Under the pieces are notes generated by a model, which was not told the origin of the DNA, made no database searches, and was given only the letters and a program-made list of their open reading frames with translations. The position numbers were made by a program, and so were the translations under genes. 64,000 nt of DNA from Ruegeria atlantica (lineage in GTDB: Bacteria; Pseudomonadota; Alphaproteobacteria; Rhodobacterales; Rhodobacteraceae): positions 248,001 through 312,000 of the forward strand of contig NZ_WQCF01000004.1 of assembly GCF_013032455.1 (NCBI RefSeq). Reading direction: 5' to 3'. Position 1 is the stretch's first letter. Every line of letters starts with the position of its first letter. This document shows, in pieces, positions 38,331 to 47,313 of the stretch.

Positions 38331-38600
38331 TGAAGTATATCTACAGAAAAAGTTGAAACTCTGATTGCCAACCCAACATTTGGACAGTTTTCCCACATAT
38401 AGTATGGTTAAACGATGGGATTGAGGCAAGTCAATCTGGAGTCACCAAGGATTGAAACAGGGCTGACAAGGTGTGTCGAAACTTGAACAATGATTGGTGA
38501 AGGCGGGATGAGCAAACTATAACGCCAATTCCGCCTGGGCAAAGCCGTGGTTCAGAACAATGGTATGACGTTTTGACACTGCTGGGCAGGCGAAGAGAAT

Positions 38601-38924
38601 GTGGAGGTCCGAACGTTCTCGTGCAAATTTGGTGGAACGCGATATCAGTCCAGCTTTTTTAACTCGGCTGGTTTCGAAAAAATCGGCTCGCCGCGGGTCG
38701 TCATCATCGACTTGCTGAACAGCTATGCAAAACGGATCTGCCATTTTGCAAGCGACGCGGACCACTGGAAGCGCCTTCGTGACTGGATCAAGCACTTGCG
38801 AAAGGAAGATTGCCAGCTGGGCGTGGTACAACATGTCAGATACGAAAGAAGTGATGCCGACGTTACCAAAGTCATCTTTGACGGCAGGATCCAAATGGCA
38901 CAAGAACCTTTCGGCGGCTGTTAA
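38601..38924 (+). CDS. Hypothetical protein, low confidence
   Basis: A 107-residue frame from a GTG, with a charged helical-looking middle (HWKRLRDWIKHLRKEDCQLG) and moderately GC-rich third positions. A competing frame on the minus strand (38517-38903, 128 residues) covers the same bases. I prefer the plus-strand frame on codon pattern only. No signal peptide and no recognised domain. It could also be a gene fragment, since the flanks on both sides (38331-38600, 38925-38970) hold nothing I can name. Confidence 0.3.
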   Translation: MEVRTFSCKFGGTRYQSSFFNSAGFEKIGSPRVVIIDLLNSYAKRICHFASDADHWKRLRDWIKHLRKEDCQLGVVQHVRYERSDADVTKVIFDGRIQMAQEPFGGC

Positions 38925-38970
38925 TATAAACGCTGTCCGCGTGTATCGACGTTATTGTACTGGTCCGAAC

Positions 38971-39366
38971 CTACTGCTTGAATGGCGGGCATTTGATCGA
39001 ATAGTCTACTTTTGGCCAATTCCCCGATGTATTGCCGCAATGGCAATTCCAGTAACTTCCTTCAAAGGTCGGGGTGTCACAATACATATCCTTTTTGTTT
39101 CCTGGAACAAGATTGCAACTGGCCTTTGCCTTTGATTGATCAGCAAGCTTCGTACAAGACATGTGGATATTAACCGCCATGTGGTCGTGCATTTCCTTGG
39201 TTGTTGCACATTCAATTTGGCCACAGGCGTATGTCCATGTTTGCGTACCCTGCAATTCTTGACTCTGTGCACTTGCCGATGCGACTTGGAATGTCACGAG
39301 CGAGGCAACAAAGAACGATTTCGTTTCCCCCAAATACCGGGTGTAAAAAGTTGTTAATCTTACCAT
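38971..39366 (-). CDS. Secreted cysteine-framework protein, paralogue 9
   Basis: A 131-residue precursor with a signal peptide of about 33 residues (SFFVASLVTFQVASASA). Cysteines: ACGQIEC, SCTK, SCNLVPGNKKDMYC, CHC and KC near the end, all eight framework positions, with longer inter-cysteine loops than the other copies. The ATG at 39366 has GGAG eight bases upstream; the longer ORF to 39483 is leader. It lies apart from the main array, beyond the lipoprotein gene, and next to the IS110 stump. Confidence 0.74.
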   Translation of the reverse strand: MVRLTTFYTRYLGETKSFFVASLVTFQVASASAQSQELQGTQTWTYACGQIECATTKEMHDHMAVNIHMSCTKLADQSKAKASCNLVPGNKKDMYCDTPTFEGSYWNCHCGNTSGNWPKVDYSIKCPPFKQ

Positions 39367-39644
39367 CCGATTTTCTCCTATTCGCATATGCGAACGCCGT
39401 TGAAGACTTGCCAACCACGCCGGTTTCAAACAATCAGCTATCTGTAAATCATACTCCATTTTGGTTTTTTTGCACACATTCACCAGACCGCGACTAACAG
39501 TTCCGGGCGTATCCTACCTACTGCGCGGCCCTTTTTAATCGTGATGACGCTGAACACGTAAGTGTTGCAGTTGGCAGCTTTTGACATCAGTGACTGGGTG
39601 CAGCCAGAAGCAAACCTTCATATCCGAACTGTGCAATTCCAGCT

Positions 39645-39857
39645 TTACGGATAAAGTAACGAGTTGATGCCAAAGGCGCTTAGCGACCGAGACTCATGCA
39701 CGGTCCGTTCAACGCAGTCAGCATGTAGAGGAATCGTCTTGATGATCTCATCCGGGTCAGTCGAGCACTCACCCTCGAAAACGCGCGTGCCATCCTCTTG
39801 CAGAACACACACTGCGCAATTAGTCAGGGACACGTCTAAGCCAACATAGTTATTCAT
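39645..39857 (-). pseudogene. IS110-family transposase, N-terminal fragment
   Basis: A 70-residue stump beginning MNNYVGLDVSLTNCAVCVLQ, the RuvC-like N-terminus of IS110/IS1111 (DEDD) transposases with the first catalytic Asp. It keeps the following ERTVHESRSLS region, then departs from the family and stops. Full-length members are about 330-350 residues, so most of the element is gone. GGAG-like sequence precedes the ATG. It marks past insertion at the right side of the accessory region. Confidence 0.75.
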
Positions 39858-40058
39858 GGCTGTCTCCCCTTCAGCTCAAGGTTTCCGAGATACGACAATA
39901 GCAGCTCTCAATGCCCTTAAAGCCGAATGCTCAGCAGAAACGCCATGTCCGCTTTCTGCGCAACTCGGACATTGACGGCACTCGCGGTAGCCATCGCTTC
40001 CTGACGCTTGTCCCCATCAATTCTCGCAAGACTTCTGCGTACACTTCCAATCTCGCAC

Positions 40059-40101
40059 TAAAAAACAAGGCGCCGTTGATCAACGATCCGGCGCCCTGTT
40101 T
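40059..40101 (-). terminator. Intrinsic terminator downstream of nrdJ
   Basis: On the minus strand a 12-base stem with one mismatch (AACAGGGCGCCG against CGGCGCCTTGTT) encloses a partly self-complementary loop and is followed by a run of T, about 115 bases past the nrdJ stop. Confidence 0.72.
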
Positions 40102-40217
40102 CCCTGTTAACCCTTAGATTTGCGAACTGTAGGCGCCAATGACCTTATTTATGGGCGCCAAAACCGCCGAAATGGGTTCGTATTGCCTGGCGGTTCATGA
40201 AGATGTGCTCATAGCAC

Positions 40218-42500
40218 TTATCCACACTTGGAATGGCCACAGCTACGGCAGGTCATGCACCCTTCGATCATCACCATGTCAAACTGGCCGCACGACGGGC
40301 ACGCCTTGCCGCGAGGCGCATCCATGTTGACCACTTGCGCCTGCGGATCGGACTTCAGCCCCATGCCCTCACCTTCGAGAAAACCGATATTAATCAGGTG
40401 CTGCTCAATCACACCGCCAATCGCAGCCAAAATCGAAGGGATATACTTGCCTTGCACCCACGCCCCGCCACGCGGATCGAACACGGCCTTCAGTTCCTCG
40501 ACAACAAACGACACATCGCCGCCCCGACGGAATACCGCCGAAATCATTCGCGTCAGCGCCAGCGTCCAAGCGTAATGTTCCATGTTCTTCGAATTAATGA
40601 ACACTTCAAACGGACGGCGGCGGCCACCAATAACGATATCGTTGATGGTCAGATAAATGGCGTGCTCGCTATCGGGCCATTTCAATTTGTAAGTCGAACC
40701 TTCAAGCGACTGTGGCCGATCAAGCGGTTCGGACATGTAGACGACCTCACCTCCATCCACCTCATGCGGAGCACTGGCGCTTTCACCGGGTGCTTTATCG
40801 TCGCTTTCTGAAACGGTCAGGACTGATCCGGTCACATCATTTGGACGGTACGTGGTACAGCCCTTACAACCCTGATCCCAGGCCTGCATGTAGACGTCCT
40901 TGAAAGCATCAAAGCTGATATCTTCAGGGCAATTGATCGTTTTGGAAATCGAACTGTCTATCCATTTTTGGGCTGCCGCCTGCATCTTGACGTGATCAGA
41001 CGGAGACAAAGTCTGCGCGTTCACGAAATAGTCGGGCAATTCCGCATCCCCGAACTTGTCGCGCCACATTTGCACAGCGTAGTCCACGACCTCTTCTTCA
41101 GTTCGCGAACCATCCTTTTGCAGAACTTTGCGGGTATACGCATAGGCGAAGACAGGCTCGATCCCAGAAGAAACATTCCCAGCGTACAGCGAAATCGTCC
41201 CCGTCGGCGCGATCGAGGTCAGCAGCGCATTGCGGATGCCATGTTCGCGGATTGCGTCCCGCACATCCTCATCCATCTGCTGCATGGTGCCGCTGGCAAG
41301 ATACTTCTCGGCGTCGAACAGGGGGAAAGCCCCCTTTTCCTTCGCCAAGTCCACCGACGCCAGATACGCGGCGCGAGCGATCGCATGCAACCAGCGCTCA
41401 GTCTGACGCGCCGCCTCGTCCGAGCCATAGCGCAGGCCCAGCATTAGCAAAGCATCCGCCAGACCAGTCACGCCCAGCCCGATGCGGCGTTTGTCCTGCG
41501 CTTCGGCCTCTTGTTCCACCAGCGGGAATTTTGACGCGTCGACGACGTTGTCCATCATCCGTACCGATGTGGCGACAAGCTTTTGCAGGGCCTCTTCGTC
41601 CAGATGCGCTGCGTCCTCGAACGGGTCAGCCACCAGCCGGGCAAGATTGATCGAGCCCAGCAAGCACGCCCCATAGGGCGGCAATGGCTGCTCACCACAG
41701 GGATTGGTCGCAGCAATGGTCTCGACATAGCTCAGGTTGTTGGCCTGATTGATCCGGTCAATGAAAATCACACCTGGTTCGGCATAGTCATAGGTGGCCT
41801 GCATGATCTTATTCCACAGATCACGCGCCTGAACGGTGTGATAAACCTTGTCACCGAACACTAGTTCCCACGGTCCGTCTGCTTTGACGGCTTCCATGAA
41901 AGGATCCGTCACCAGCACCGACATGTTGAACATGCGCAGGCGGGCCGGGTCGGATTTCGCGGTAATGAATTGTTCGATATCAGGATGATCACAGCGCATG
42001 GTCGCCATCATTGCCCCACGACGCGAACCAGCGGACATGATCGTCCGACACATCGCATCCCACACGTCCATAAAGCTCAGCGGGCCAGAGGCGTCCGCCG
42101 CTACACCATGCACATCCGCGCCACGCGGACGGATGGTCGAGAAATCATAGCCGATACCCCCACCCTGCTGCATGGTCAGCGCGGCCTCTTTCAACATGTC
42201 AAAGATGCCACCCATACTGTCTGGCACGGTGCCCATCACAAAACAGTTGAACAGGGTCACCTGACGCGCTGTCCCCGCCCCTGCGGTGATACGCCCAGCA
42301 GGTAGGTATTTGAAATCCTCCAGCGCCTCGTAGAATTCCTCTTCCCAATGCGCAGGGTCTTCCTCGACCCGCGCCAAATCGCGGGCGATACGCCGCCAGC
42401 TGTCTTCGACCGTCTGGTCGATGGGCGTGCCATCCGCCTTTTTAAAGCGGTATTTCATGTCCCAGATCTGCTCGGCGATGGGGGCGGCAAAGCGGCTCAT
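40218..42500 (-). CDS. nrdJ: Adenosylcobalamin-dependent (class II) ribonucleoside-diphosphate reductase
   Basis: A 760-residue class II ribonucleotide reductase that makes deoxynucleotides with a B12-derived radical. The substrate-site cysteine region FNCFVMGTVPDS, the catalytic NPCGEQPLPPYGAC motif and the loop SIAPTGTISLYAGNVSSGIE are present. The C-terminus carries a CPSCG..CMTCRSCGHSKCG zinc-ribbon-like tail with the redox cysteines. Oxygen-independent dNTP synthesis depends on cobalamin supply. I saw no B12 riboswitch upstream, but two NrdR-box-like sequences lie 55-101 bases before the start. Monocistronic with its own terminator. Confidence 0.96.
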   Translation of the reverse strand: MSRFAAPIAEQIWDMKYRFKKADGTPIDQTVEDSWRRIARDLARVEEDPAHWEEEFYEALEDFKYLPAGRITAGAGTARQVTLFNCFVMGTVPDSMGGIFDMLKEAALTMQQGGGIGYDFSTIRPRGADVHGVAADASGPLSFMDVWDAMCRTIMSAGSRRGAMMATMRCDHPDIEQFITAKSDPARLRMFNMSVLVTDPFMEAVKADGPWELVFGDKVYHTVQARDLWNKIMQATYDYAEPGVIFIDRINQANNLSYVETIAATNPCGEQPLPPYGACLLGSINLARLVADPFEDAAHLDEEALQKLVATSVRMMDNVVDASKFPLVEQEAEAQDKRRIGLGVTGLADALLMLGLRYGSDEAARQTERWLHAIARAAYLASVDLAKEKGAFPLFDAEKYLASGTMQQMDEDVRDAIREHGIRNALLTSIAPTGTISLYAGNVSSGIEPVFAYAYTRKVLQKDGSRTEEEVVDYAVQMWRDKFGDAELPDYFVNAQTLSPSDHVKMQAAAQKWIDSSISKTINCPEDISFDAFKDVYMQAWDQGCKGCTTYRPNDVTGSVLTVSESDDKAPGESASAPHEVDGGEVVYMSEPLDRPQSLEGSTYKLKWPDSEHAIYLTINDIVIGGRRRPFEVFINSKNMEHYAWTLALTRMISAVFRRGGDVSFVVEELKAVFDPRGGAWVQGKYIPSILAAIGGVIEQHLINIGFLEGEGMGLKSDPQAQVVNMDAPRGKACPSCGQFDMVMIEGCMTCRSCGHSKCG

Positions 42501-42554
42501 TGGTGATTCCCTGTACTGAAAGAGGTATTCAGAGTACCCTAAATCACACGCTCA

Positions 42555-42601
42555 CCACAACACCTTGATGACAATCGCCATCGGGCTACAATATAAAGGT
42601 G
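42555..42601 (-). promoter_or_regulatory. Tandem NrdR-box-like operator upstream of nrdJ
   Basis: Two 16-base elements read on the minus strand as CACCTTTATATTGTAG (42586-42601) and CATCAAGGTGTTGTGG (42555-42570). They match 10 and 9 of 16 positions of the NrdR consensus acaCwAtATaTwGtgt and are separated by exactly 15 bases, the usual spacing of NrdR tandem boxes. Confidence 0.5.
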
Positions 42602-42629
42602 GGCCTTGGGACGACTCTGTGGGAAAGCT

Positions 42630-43061
42630 GTGGATAAGTACGTAAACCTCATAAAACTTTCGGTTGGTTCCGAAAGCGTCGACACACTGATCGCGTGGCA
42701 GGACAGCCGCAAGCCGCTATACGAAGACGGATGCCCGCGCCATGTCACCCGCATGTGGCCCAAACGCGAGGCCGAGATTCTGAACGGCGGATCAATCTAT
42801 TGGGTGATCAAAGGCGTGATCCAATGCCGTCAACGTATCCTGCGGCTGGATGAGGTACGTGGCGAAGACGGCATCCGCCGCTGTGCCATCGTGCTGGACC
42901 CCGAAGTTCATCGCACCCAGACCGCTCTGAAGCGCCCGTTTCAAGGATGGCGTTATCTGAAACCCGAAGATACACCAGCCGACCTACCCAAAGGCCGAGA
43001 GCAGGACGACGCCCTGCCCGACGACCTGAACCGCGCGTTGGCGGAAATCGGGGTGCTTTAA
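42630..43061 (+). CDS. DUF1489 family protein
   Basis: A 143-residue protein matching the DUF1489 pattern: VNLIKLSVG near the start, DGCPRHVTRMWPKREAEIL, and RPFQGWRYLKPEDTPADL near the end. Function unknown; found in alphaproteobacteria. The GTG at 42630 gives MDKYVNLIKLSVG and follows GGGAAAG. It is divergent from nrdJ and sits directly beside the NrdR-like boxes. It ends four bases inside the 3' end of the convergent hisG. Confidence 0.83.
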   Translation: MDKYVNLIKLSVGSESVDTLIAWQDSRKPLYEDGCPRHVTRMWPKREAEILNGGSIYWVIKGVIQCRQRILRLDEVRGEDGIRRCAIVLDPEVHRTQTALKRPFQGWRYLKPEDTPADLPKGREQDDALPDDLNRALAEIGVL

Positions 43062-43747
43062 CTCAAGCGATCCAACAGTTCAGACAGAACCGCTTTGTCA
43101 TTCGGCCCGTACTTGGGCACCCGGCTCCGCCACAGTGTGGCCTGTGATTGCAGGATCAACCCGTCCGAAAGAATCTTCAGGTGATTGGCGCGCAGAGTTT
43201 CCCCGGTCGAGGTTATATCCGCAATCGCTTCGGCCGTTTCGTTCATCACAGTGCCTTCGGTGGCGCCCTGACTGTCGACCAGCGTGTAGTCGGCCACGCC
43301 CGCGTCGGTCAGGAACTCGCGTACCAGCCGGTGATACTTGGTGGCGATCCGCAAACGGTGGCCGTGGGTCTTACGAAAGGCGGCGGCGGCTGCATCCAGA
43401 TCGTCTAGCGTGTCAACATCCACCCAGCAGGCGGGTGTGGCTATGATCAGATCAGCCTTGCCGAAACCAAGTTGCGAGATCTCTTCAACCTGCTGCTCCC
43501 AGCGTGGCAGTTTTTCCTGCACCAGGTCGATACCAGTGACGCCCAGGTGAATGCGCCCAGCGGCCAGCTCGCGCGGGATTTCACCGGCAGAGAGCAGGAT
43601 CAGGGAAACCCCATCGATTCCTTCGACCTTACCCGCATATTCCCGGTCCGATCCGCTGCGCGACAGGGTGATGCCGCGTTTTTCGAACCACGAGAAGGTC
43701 TTTTCCATCAACCGGCCCTTTGAGGGCACGCCCAGTTTCAGGCTCAT
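43058..43747 (-). CDS. hisG: ATP phosphoribosyltransferase catalytic subunit (short form)
   Basis: A 229-residue short-form HisG that condenses ATP with PRPP in the first committed step of histidine synthesis. It has LGVPSKGRLMEK at the N-terminus and the PRPP loop around DSQGATEGTVMNETAEAIAD. It lacks the C-terminal regulatory domain of long HisG, consistent with the HisZ subunit encoded just upstream and overlapping by four bases. Confidence 0.95.
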   Translation of the reverse strand: MSLKLGVPSKGRLMEKTFSWFEKRGITLSRSGSDREYAGKVEGIDGVSLILLSAGEIPRELAAGRIHLGVTGIDLVQEKLPRWEQQVEEISQLGFGKADLIIATPACWVDVDTLDDLDAAAAAFRKTHGHRLRIATKYHRLVREFLTDAGVADYTLVDSQGATEGTVMNETAEAIADITSTGETLRANHLKILSDGLILQSQATLWRSRVPKYGPNDKAVLSELLDRLS

Positions 43748-44832
43748 TGTACGGCCTCCTCGACTTCCAGCATCAGGTCGGGGCGCAGAACGCCGCCCAC
43801 CGCCGGGATTTCAGCCCCGTTACCCAGTTGCCGTGTCAGCGCGTCGTAGCGCCCGCCAGTGGCAATGGGTGGCAAGTCAGGGCGGCCTTCGGCATAGAAG
43901 CCAAACACGAACCCGTCGTAATACTCCATCGAGGTCCGGCCATATGCGGCCTCAAAATCCAGCCGTTCAACATCGACGCCGCGCGCCTGCAGCGCCGCAA
44001 TTCGCGCCTCGAGCCGGTCCAGCGCCGGGGTGATCTGCGGCAAATCCACCGCCACGTCGCGCAGCTGTTCCAGCGCAAAGGGCATGGTTTCGCGAACGTT
44101 CAAAAGGGTCTCCAGACCGGCCAATTCATTGTCAGAGATTGGCGGCGTATCGCGGTCCTCGCGTAAAGCGTCAATCCGAGCCTCGATTTCGGTAGCACGG
44201 CGCTTGCCGATCATGGGCACGCCAGCCGCTAACGGGTCTTCGGCATCAAGCAACGCATCACGCCCTTCAGGCCCCGGCTTCCGACCCGCAAAACGATCCA
44301 GCAGAACTCGGAACCTACGCGGACGCCACAGGTGGCGCATCAACGCCGATTTGCGCCGGTCCGTGGTGCGCAGGCCTTGAACTGCCGCGGTCAGAATGCC
44401 GATATCCCCGGTCGCCGCCCGCAGCGGCAAGCCGCGCAGTTGCAAGGCAAACAGTGAGAACACCTCGGCATCCGCGCCAGAGGGGTCGTCACGGTCAAAA
44501 ACCTCATAGCCGACCTGAATGTATTCATTGGACCGGTCCGGGTCATGCTCCTGACGGCGGAAAACCTCGCCAGAATAGGTGTAGCGCGCGGGCTCGGCCC
44601 CTTCGGTCATGTGCATCTGCACGACAGGCAAGGTGAAGTCCGGGCGCAGCATCTGTTCGCCCCGCAACGCATCCGACGTTACATAGGCGCGGGCACGGAT
44701 ATCTTCGCCATAAAGGTCCAACAGCGTTTCGGCCGGTTGCAGCAGTGGCGTATCGACAACCTGAGCGCCTGCGGCCTCAAACCGGACGCGCATCATCGCG
44801 GCGCGGGCTTGTATCTGGGAACGGTTGGCCAT
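43744..44832 (-). CDS. hisZ: ATP phosphoribosyltransferase regulatory subunit
   Basis: A 362-residue HisRS-paralogue that lacks tRNA-charging function and activates short HisG, giving histidine feedback control. HisRS-like motifs are visible (LRPDFTLPVVQMH, YSGEVFRRQE, ATGGRYDALTRQLG). It lies between hisS and hisG, three bases after hisS and overlapping hisG by four, so the three are one translationally coupled unit. The true synthetase is the neighbouring gene, which keeps the class II catalytic motifs. Confidence 0.93.
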   Translation of the reverse strand: MANRSQIQARAAMMRVRFEAAGAQVVDTPLLQPAETLLDLYGEDIRARAYVTSDALRGEQMLRPDFTLPVVQMHMTEGAEPARYTYSGEVFRRQEHDPDRSNEYIQVGYEVFDRDDPSGADAEVFSLFALQLRGLPLRAATGDIGILTAAVQGLRTTDRRKSALMRHLWRPRRFRVLLDRFAGRKPGPEGRDALLDAEDPLAAGVPMIGKRRATEIEARIDALREDRDTPPISDNELAGLETLLNVRETMPFALEQLRDVAVDLPQITPALDRLEARIAALQARGVDVERLDFEAAYGRTSMEYYDGFVFGFYAEGRPDLPPIATGGRYDALTRQLGNGAEIPAVGGVLRPDLMLEVEEAVQ

Positions 44833-44835
44833 GGC

Positions 44836-46389
44836 TCAGTCCTGACTGTCCAGAATTTCGCGCACCTTGGCGACCAGATCACCGCGCGGCACTTCAAACT
44901 GGCTGGGGCGTTCCTTCCATTCCTCAAGCGTGGCGCTTTCGGCGATCTTTGCGCCAAGGATCAGGTCCTTGATCTGCACGATCCCATTGGCCTTTTCGTC
45001 GCCGCCCTCAATCACCGCGATGGGCGAGTTCCGCTTATCCGCATATTTAAGCTGATTGCCGAAATTCTTGGGGTTGCCCAGATAAACCTCAGCCCGAACA
45101 CCAGCATTACGCAGTTCGGCCACCATCGCTTGGTAATCGGCCATCCGATCCCGATCCATGACGGTCACAACCACGGGGCCGGTGGCCTGTGCCGCGATCC
45201 GACCCTTTTCGCGCAGAGCGGCCAGCAAGCGGTCCACGCCAATCGACACACCAGTCGCAGGCACTTCCTGTCCGGTAAAGCGCTTGACCAGATCGTCGTA
45301 GCGACCACCGCCCGAGACCGAGCCGAACTGCCGCTTGCGGCCCTTCTCGTCGAAAATCTCGAAGGTCAGTTCGGCCTCATATACCGGTCCGGTGTAGTAG
45401 CCCAGACCGCGTACAACCGAGGGGTCAAGAGTTATTCTATCGGTATTGTAGCCCTGCCTCTCAAGTAGCTCTGCAATCTGCTCCAGCTCCTGAACACCTT
45501 CGAGCCCCACAGCCGAATTCTGCACCAACCGTCGAAGATTTTCAGTCACCGCTGAATTGATGGCATTTGGCGTTCCTGCTTTGCCTGCCTTTATCACATC
45601 CTGTTGGAATTCTACAGCATTCGCTAGCATTGCTTTCGTCGTCAGAAACTGAATACAAATCTCCGCCTGATCCTCGCTGAGGCCCACACCGTCGATAAAC
45701 GCCCCCGAGGCATCCAGACGGCCCTTGGTCAGCAGCTCGCGCACCCCGGCCTCGCCCACCTTGTCAAACTTATCGATGGTGCGCAGGACGTTGTCGCGCG
45801 CGGTGGCGTCTTCGCCCAGACCCATCGCCTCAAGCACCCCATTCAGAACCTTCCGGTTATTCACCCGCACCAGATAATCGCCGCGCGGGATTCCCACGGT
45901 CTCCAGCGTGTCTGACAGCATCGCGCAAATCTCGGCATCGGCGGCCATCGAGGCCGTACCCACCGTATCTGCATCACACTGATAGAACTGACGATAGCGT
46001 CCCGGTCCCGGCTTTTCGTTCCGCCAAACCGGCCCCATCGCATAACGGCGATAGGGCGTCGGCAGGTCATTGCGGTGCTGCGCGTAGACACGGGCCAAAG
46101 GCGCGGTCAGGTCATAACGCAGGGCCATCCAGTCGCCCTTGTCATTCTCGTCCACTTCCTGCCACGCAAACACGCCCTCGTTCGGGCGGTCGACGTCGGG
46201 CAGGAACTTGCCCAGTGCCTCGACCGTTTCAACCGCGCTGCTCTCCAAGGCATCAAACCCGTACCGATGATAAACATCCGCGATAGCCCGCAGCATCTCG
46301 GTGCGCTGCGTGACTTCCTGGCCGAAATAGTCGCGGAACCCTTTGGGCGTAATTGCCTTGGGGCGGGGCTGTTTCTTGGGCTTGGCCAT
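44836..46389 (-). CDS. hisS: Histidyl-tRNA synthetase
   Basis: A 517-residue class II synthetase. It has the motif 2 region [23 protein letters not shown], the histidine-specific [14 protein letters not shown] and motif 3 [13 protein letters not shown], followed by an anticodon-binding domain. The length exceeds the E. coli enzyme (424) because of insertions between motifs 2 and 3, as in other alphaproteobacteria. An N-terminal basic tail ([17 protein letters not shown]) is typical. ATG 46389 is chosen with AAGGA upstream; an in-frame ATG at 46413 is the alternative. First gene of hisS-hisZ-hisG. Confidence 0.95.
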   Translation of the reverse strand: MAKPKKQPRPKAITPKGFRDYFGQEVTQRTEMLRAIADVYHRYGFDALESSAVETVEALGKFLPDVDRPNEGVFAWQEVDENDKGDWMALRYDLTAPLARVYAQHRNDLPTPYRRYAMGPVWRNEKPGPGRYRQFYQCDADTVGTASMAADAEICAMLSDTLETVGIPRGDYLVRVNNRKVLNGVLEAMGLGEDATARDNVLRTIDKFDKVGEAGVRELLTKGRLDASGAFIDGVGLSEDQAEICIQFLTTKAMLANAVEFQQDVIKAGKAGTPNAINSAVTENLRRLVQNSAVGLEGVQELEQIAELLERQGYNTDRITLDPSVVRGLGYYTGPVYEAELTFEIFDEKGRKRQFGSVSGGGRYDDLVKRFTGQEVPATGVSIGVDRLLAALREKGRIAAQATGPVVVTVMDRDRMADYQAMVAELRNAGVRAEVYLGNPKNFGNQLKYADKRNSPIAVIEGGDEKANGIVQIKDLILGAKIAESATLEEWKERPSQFEVPRGDLVAKVREILDSQD

Positions 46390-46518
46390 GTGGGGCGTCC
46401 TTGGGATTTTCATGTTCCGCGCGCGGTCTATCCCATGGTCCGCATCGGGGCAAGGCGGGGTTTCTCTGGCCACGGCGTCACAGGGTCGCTATGACCAGCG
46501 CAGGAACAGGAGCCCACA

Positions 46519-46713
46519 ATGCAGCAGCTGGAAGAACAGATCGCCCATCTGACCCGTACAGTCGAAGAGCTGAACACAGTCGTCACCCGCCAACAGGGTG
46601 AGATCGACCGCCTGACCCGCCGCGTCGAGATGCTGTTACAGCGCGAGGCCGAACGGGCACAGGAAGGATCAGGCGGGGTTATCTTCGGAGACGAGCGTCC
46701 CCCGCATTATTGA
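46519..46713 (+). CDS. slyX: SlyX family protein
   Basis: A 64-residue coiled-coil protein with the SlyX heptad pattern (LEEQIAHLTRTVEELNTVVT, then QQGEIDRLTRRVEMLLQRE) and the conserved PPHY C-terminus. Function of SlyX is not established. GGAACAGGAG lies upstream of the ATG. It is divergent from hisS and convergent with the next small gene. Confidence 0.88.
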   Translation: MQQLEEQIAHLTRTVEELNTVVTRQQGEIDRLTRRVEMLLQREAERAQEGSGGVIFGDERPPHY

Positions 46714-46717
46714 TCGA

Positions 46718-47086
46718 TCACTGCCCCAGCGAAGTCTTCACTGCATTGTCGACCACTCCGCCCAAGAGGGCATGCTTGTCCGCAGCACATCCTTCCGACA
46801 GCGCGGCTATAAAGGCTTCGCGCAGTTGGGCCTTTTCTTCGTCGGTCGTCGCATGATCTTCAATGTTGATCTGGCGATTGTAGAGCGATAGAGCCGTCAT
46901 CTTTTCGACTACAGACACGACAAAGGCTTCGTCGCCATCCGCCTCCTCGGCAATCGAGGCGCAAGTATAGTGCATCACGGGCAATGCATCCTGAACCATC
47001 TGATCAGCCGCATCATCTGCATTAGCCACACACGGGGCCACAAGGATTGCGGCGCAAACGGACGTTCTGAGACTAAAAAACCGCAT
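46718..47086 (-). CDS. Exported hypothetical protein
   Basis: A 122-residue precursor with a signal peptide (MRFFSLRTSVCAAILVAP, cut near ANA-DD) and a helical, acidic mature part with two cysteines (YTCASIAEEAD and SEGCAADKHALLGGV). I recognise no family. ATG 47086 sits nine bases after GGAA, whereas the GTG at 47095 abuts it, so 47086 is preferred. It follows the glycine-zipper gene closely (six-base gap) and is probably co-transcribed with it. Confidence 0.7.
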   Translation of the reverse strand: MRFFSLRTSVCAAILVAPCVANADDAADQMVQDALPVMHYTCASIAEEADGDEAFVVSVVEKMTALSLYNRQINIEDHATTDEEKAQLREAFIAALSEGCAADKHALLGGVVDNAVKTSLGQ

Positions 47087-47091
47087 CGTAC

Positions 47092-47313
47092 TCACTTCCA
47101 GTTATGTCCGATAATTGCCCCGGCGACGCCGCCGATTGCCGCGCCCTTACCGTCTCCGATCAACGCGCCCACGCCAGCACCAATCAAAGCACCCTCGATC
47201 GTTTGCTTTTTCTTTTTGTCGTCCTTGTCATCCGCCCATCCGGCCGACGCCAAAGTCAGCGACGTCGCTGTCGCGACGAATAGCGTTCTCAATCCAATAG
47301 CTGAAATTGCCAT
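47092..47313 (-). CDS. Small exported glycine-zipper protein
   Basis: A 73-residue precursor: signal peptide (about 1-27, LASAGWA), a short Lys/Asp-rich segment (DDKDDKKKK), then an Ala/Gly-rich hydrophobic stretch with GxxxG spacing (GALIGAGVGALIGDGKGAAI). Such glycine-zipper modules occur in small envelope lipoproteins and often insert in or associate with membranes; function unknown. GGAGGG precedes the ATG. It lies downstream of dnaE on the same strand after a GC hairpin (about 47335-47349). Confidence 0.75.
   Translation of the reverse strand: MAISAIGLRTLFVATATSLTLASAGWADDKDDKKKKQTIEGALIGAGVGALIGDGKGAAIGGVAGAIIGHNWK

Larger units (their letters stand above)
39484..40217. other. IS remnant and terminator region between paralogue 9 and nrdJ
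   Basis: About 730 bases without an intact gene. It contains the IS110 transposase stump (39645-39857), the strong nrdJ terminator (40059-40101) and a GGCGCC-based hairpin at about 40131-40158. Other short frames have no recognisable content. Confidence 0.6.

Noticed and set aside
42501..42629. Cobalamin riboswitch upstream of nrdJ
   Set aside because: The interval is too short and lacks the B12-box; the NrdR-like pair is the better explanation for its repeats.
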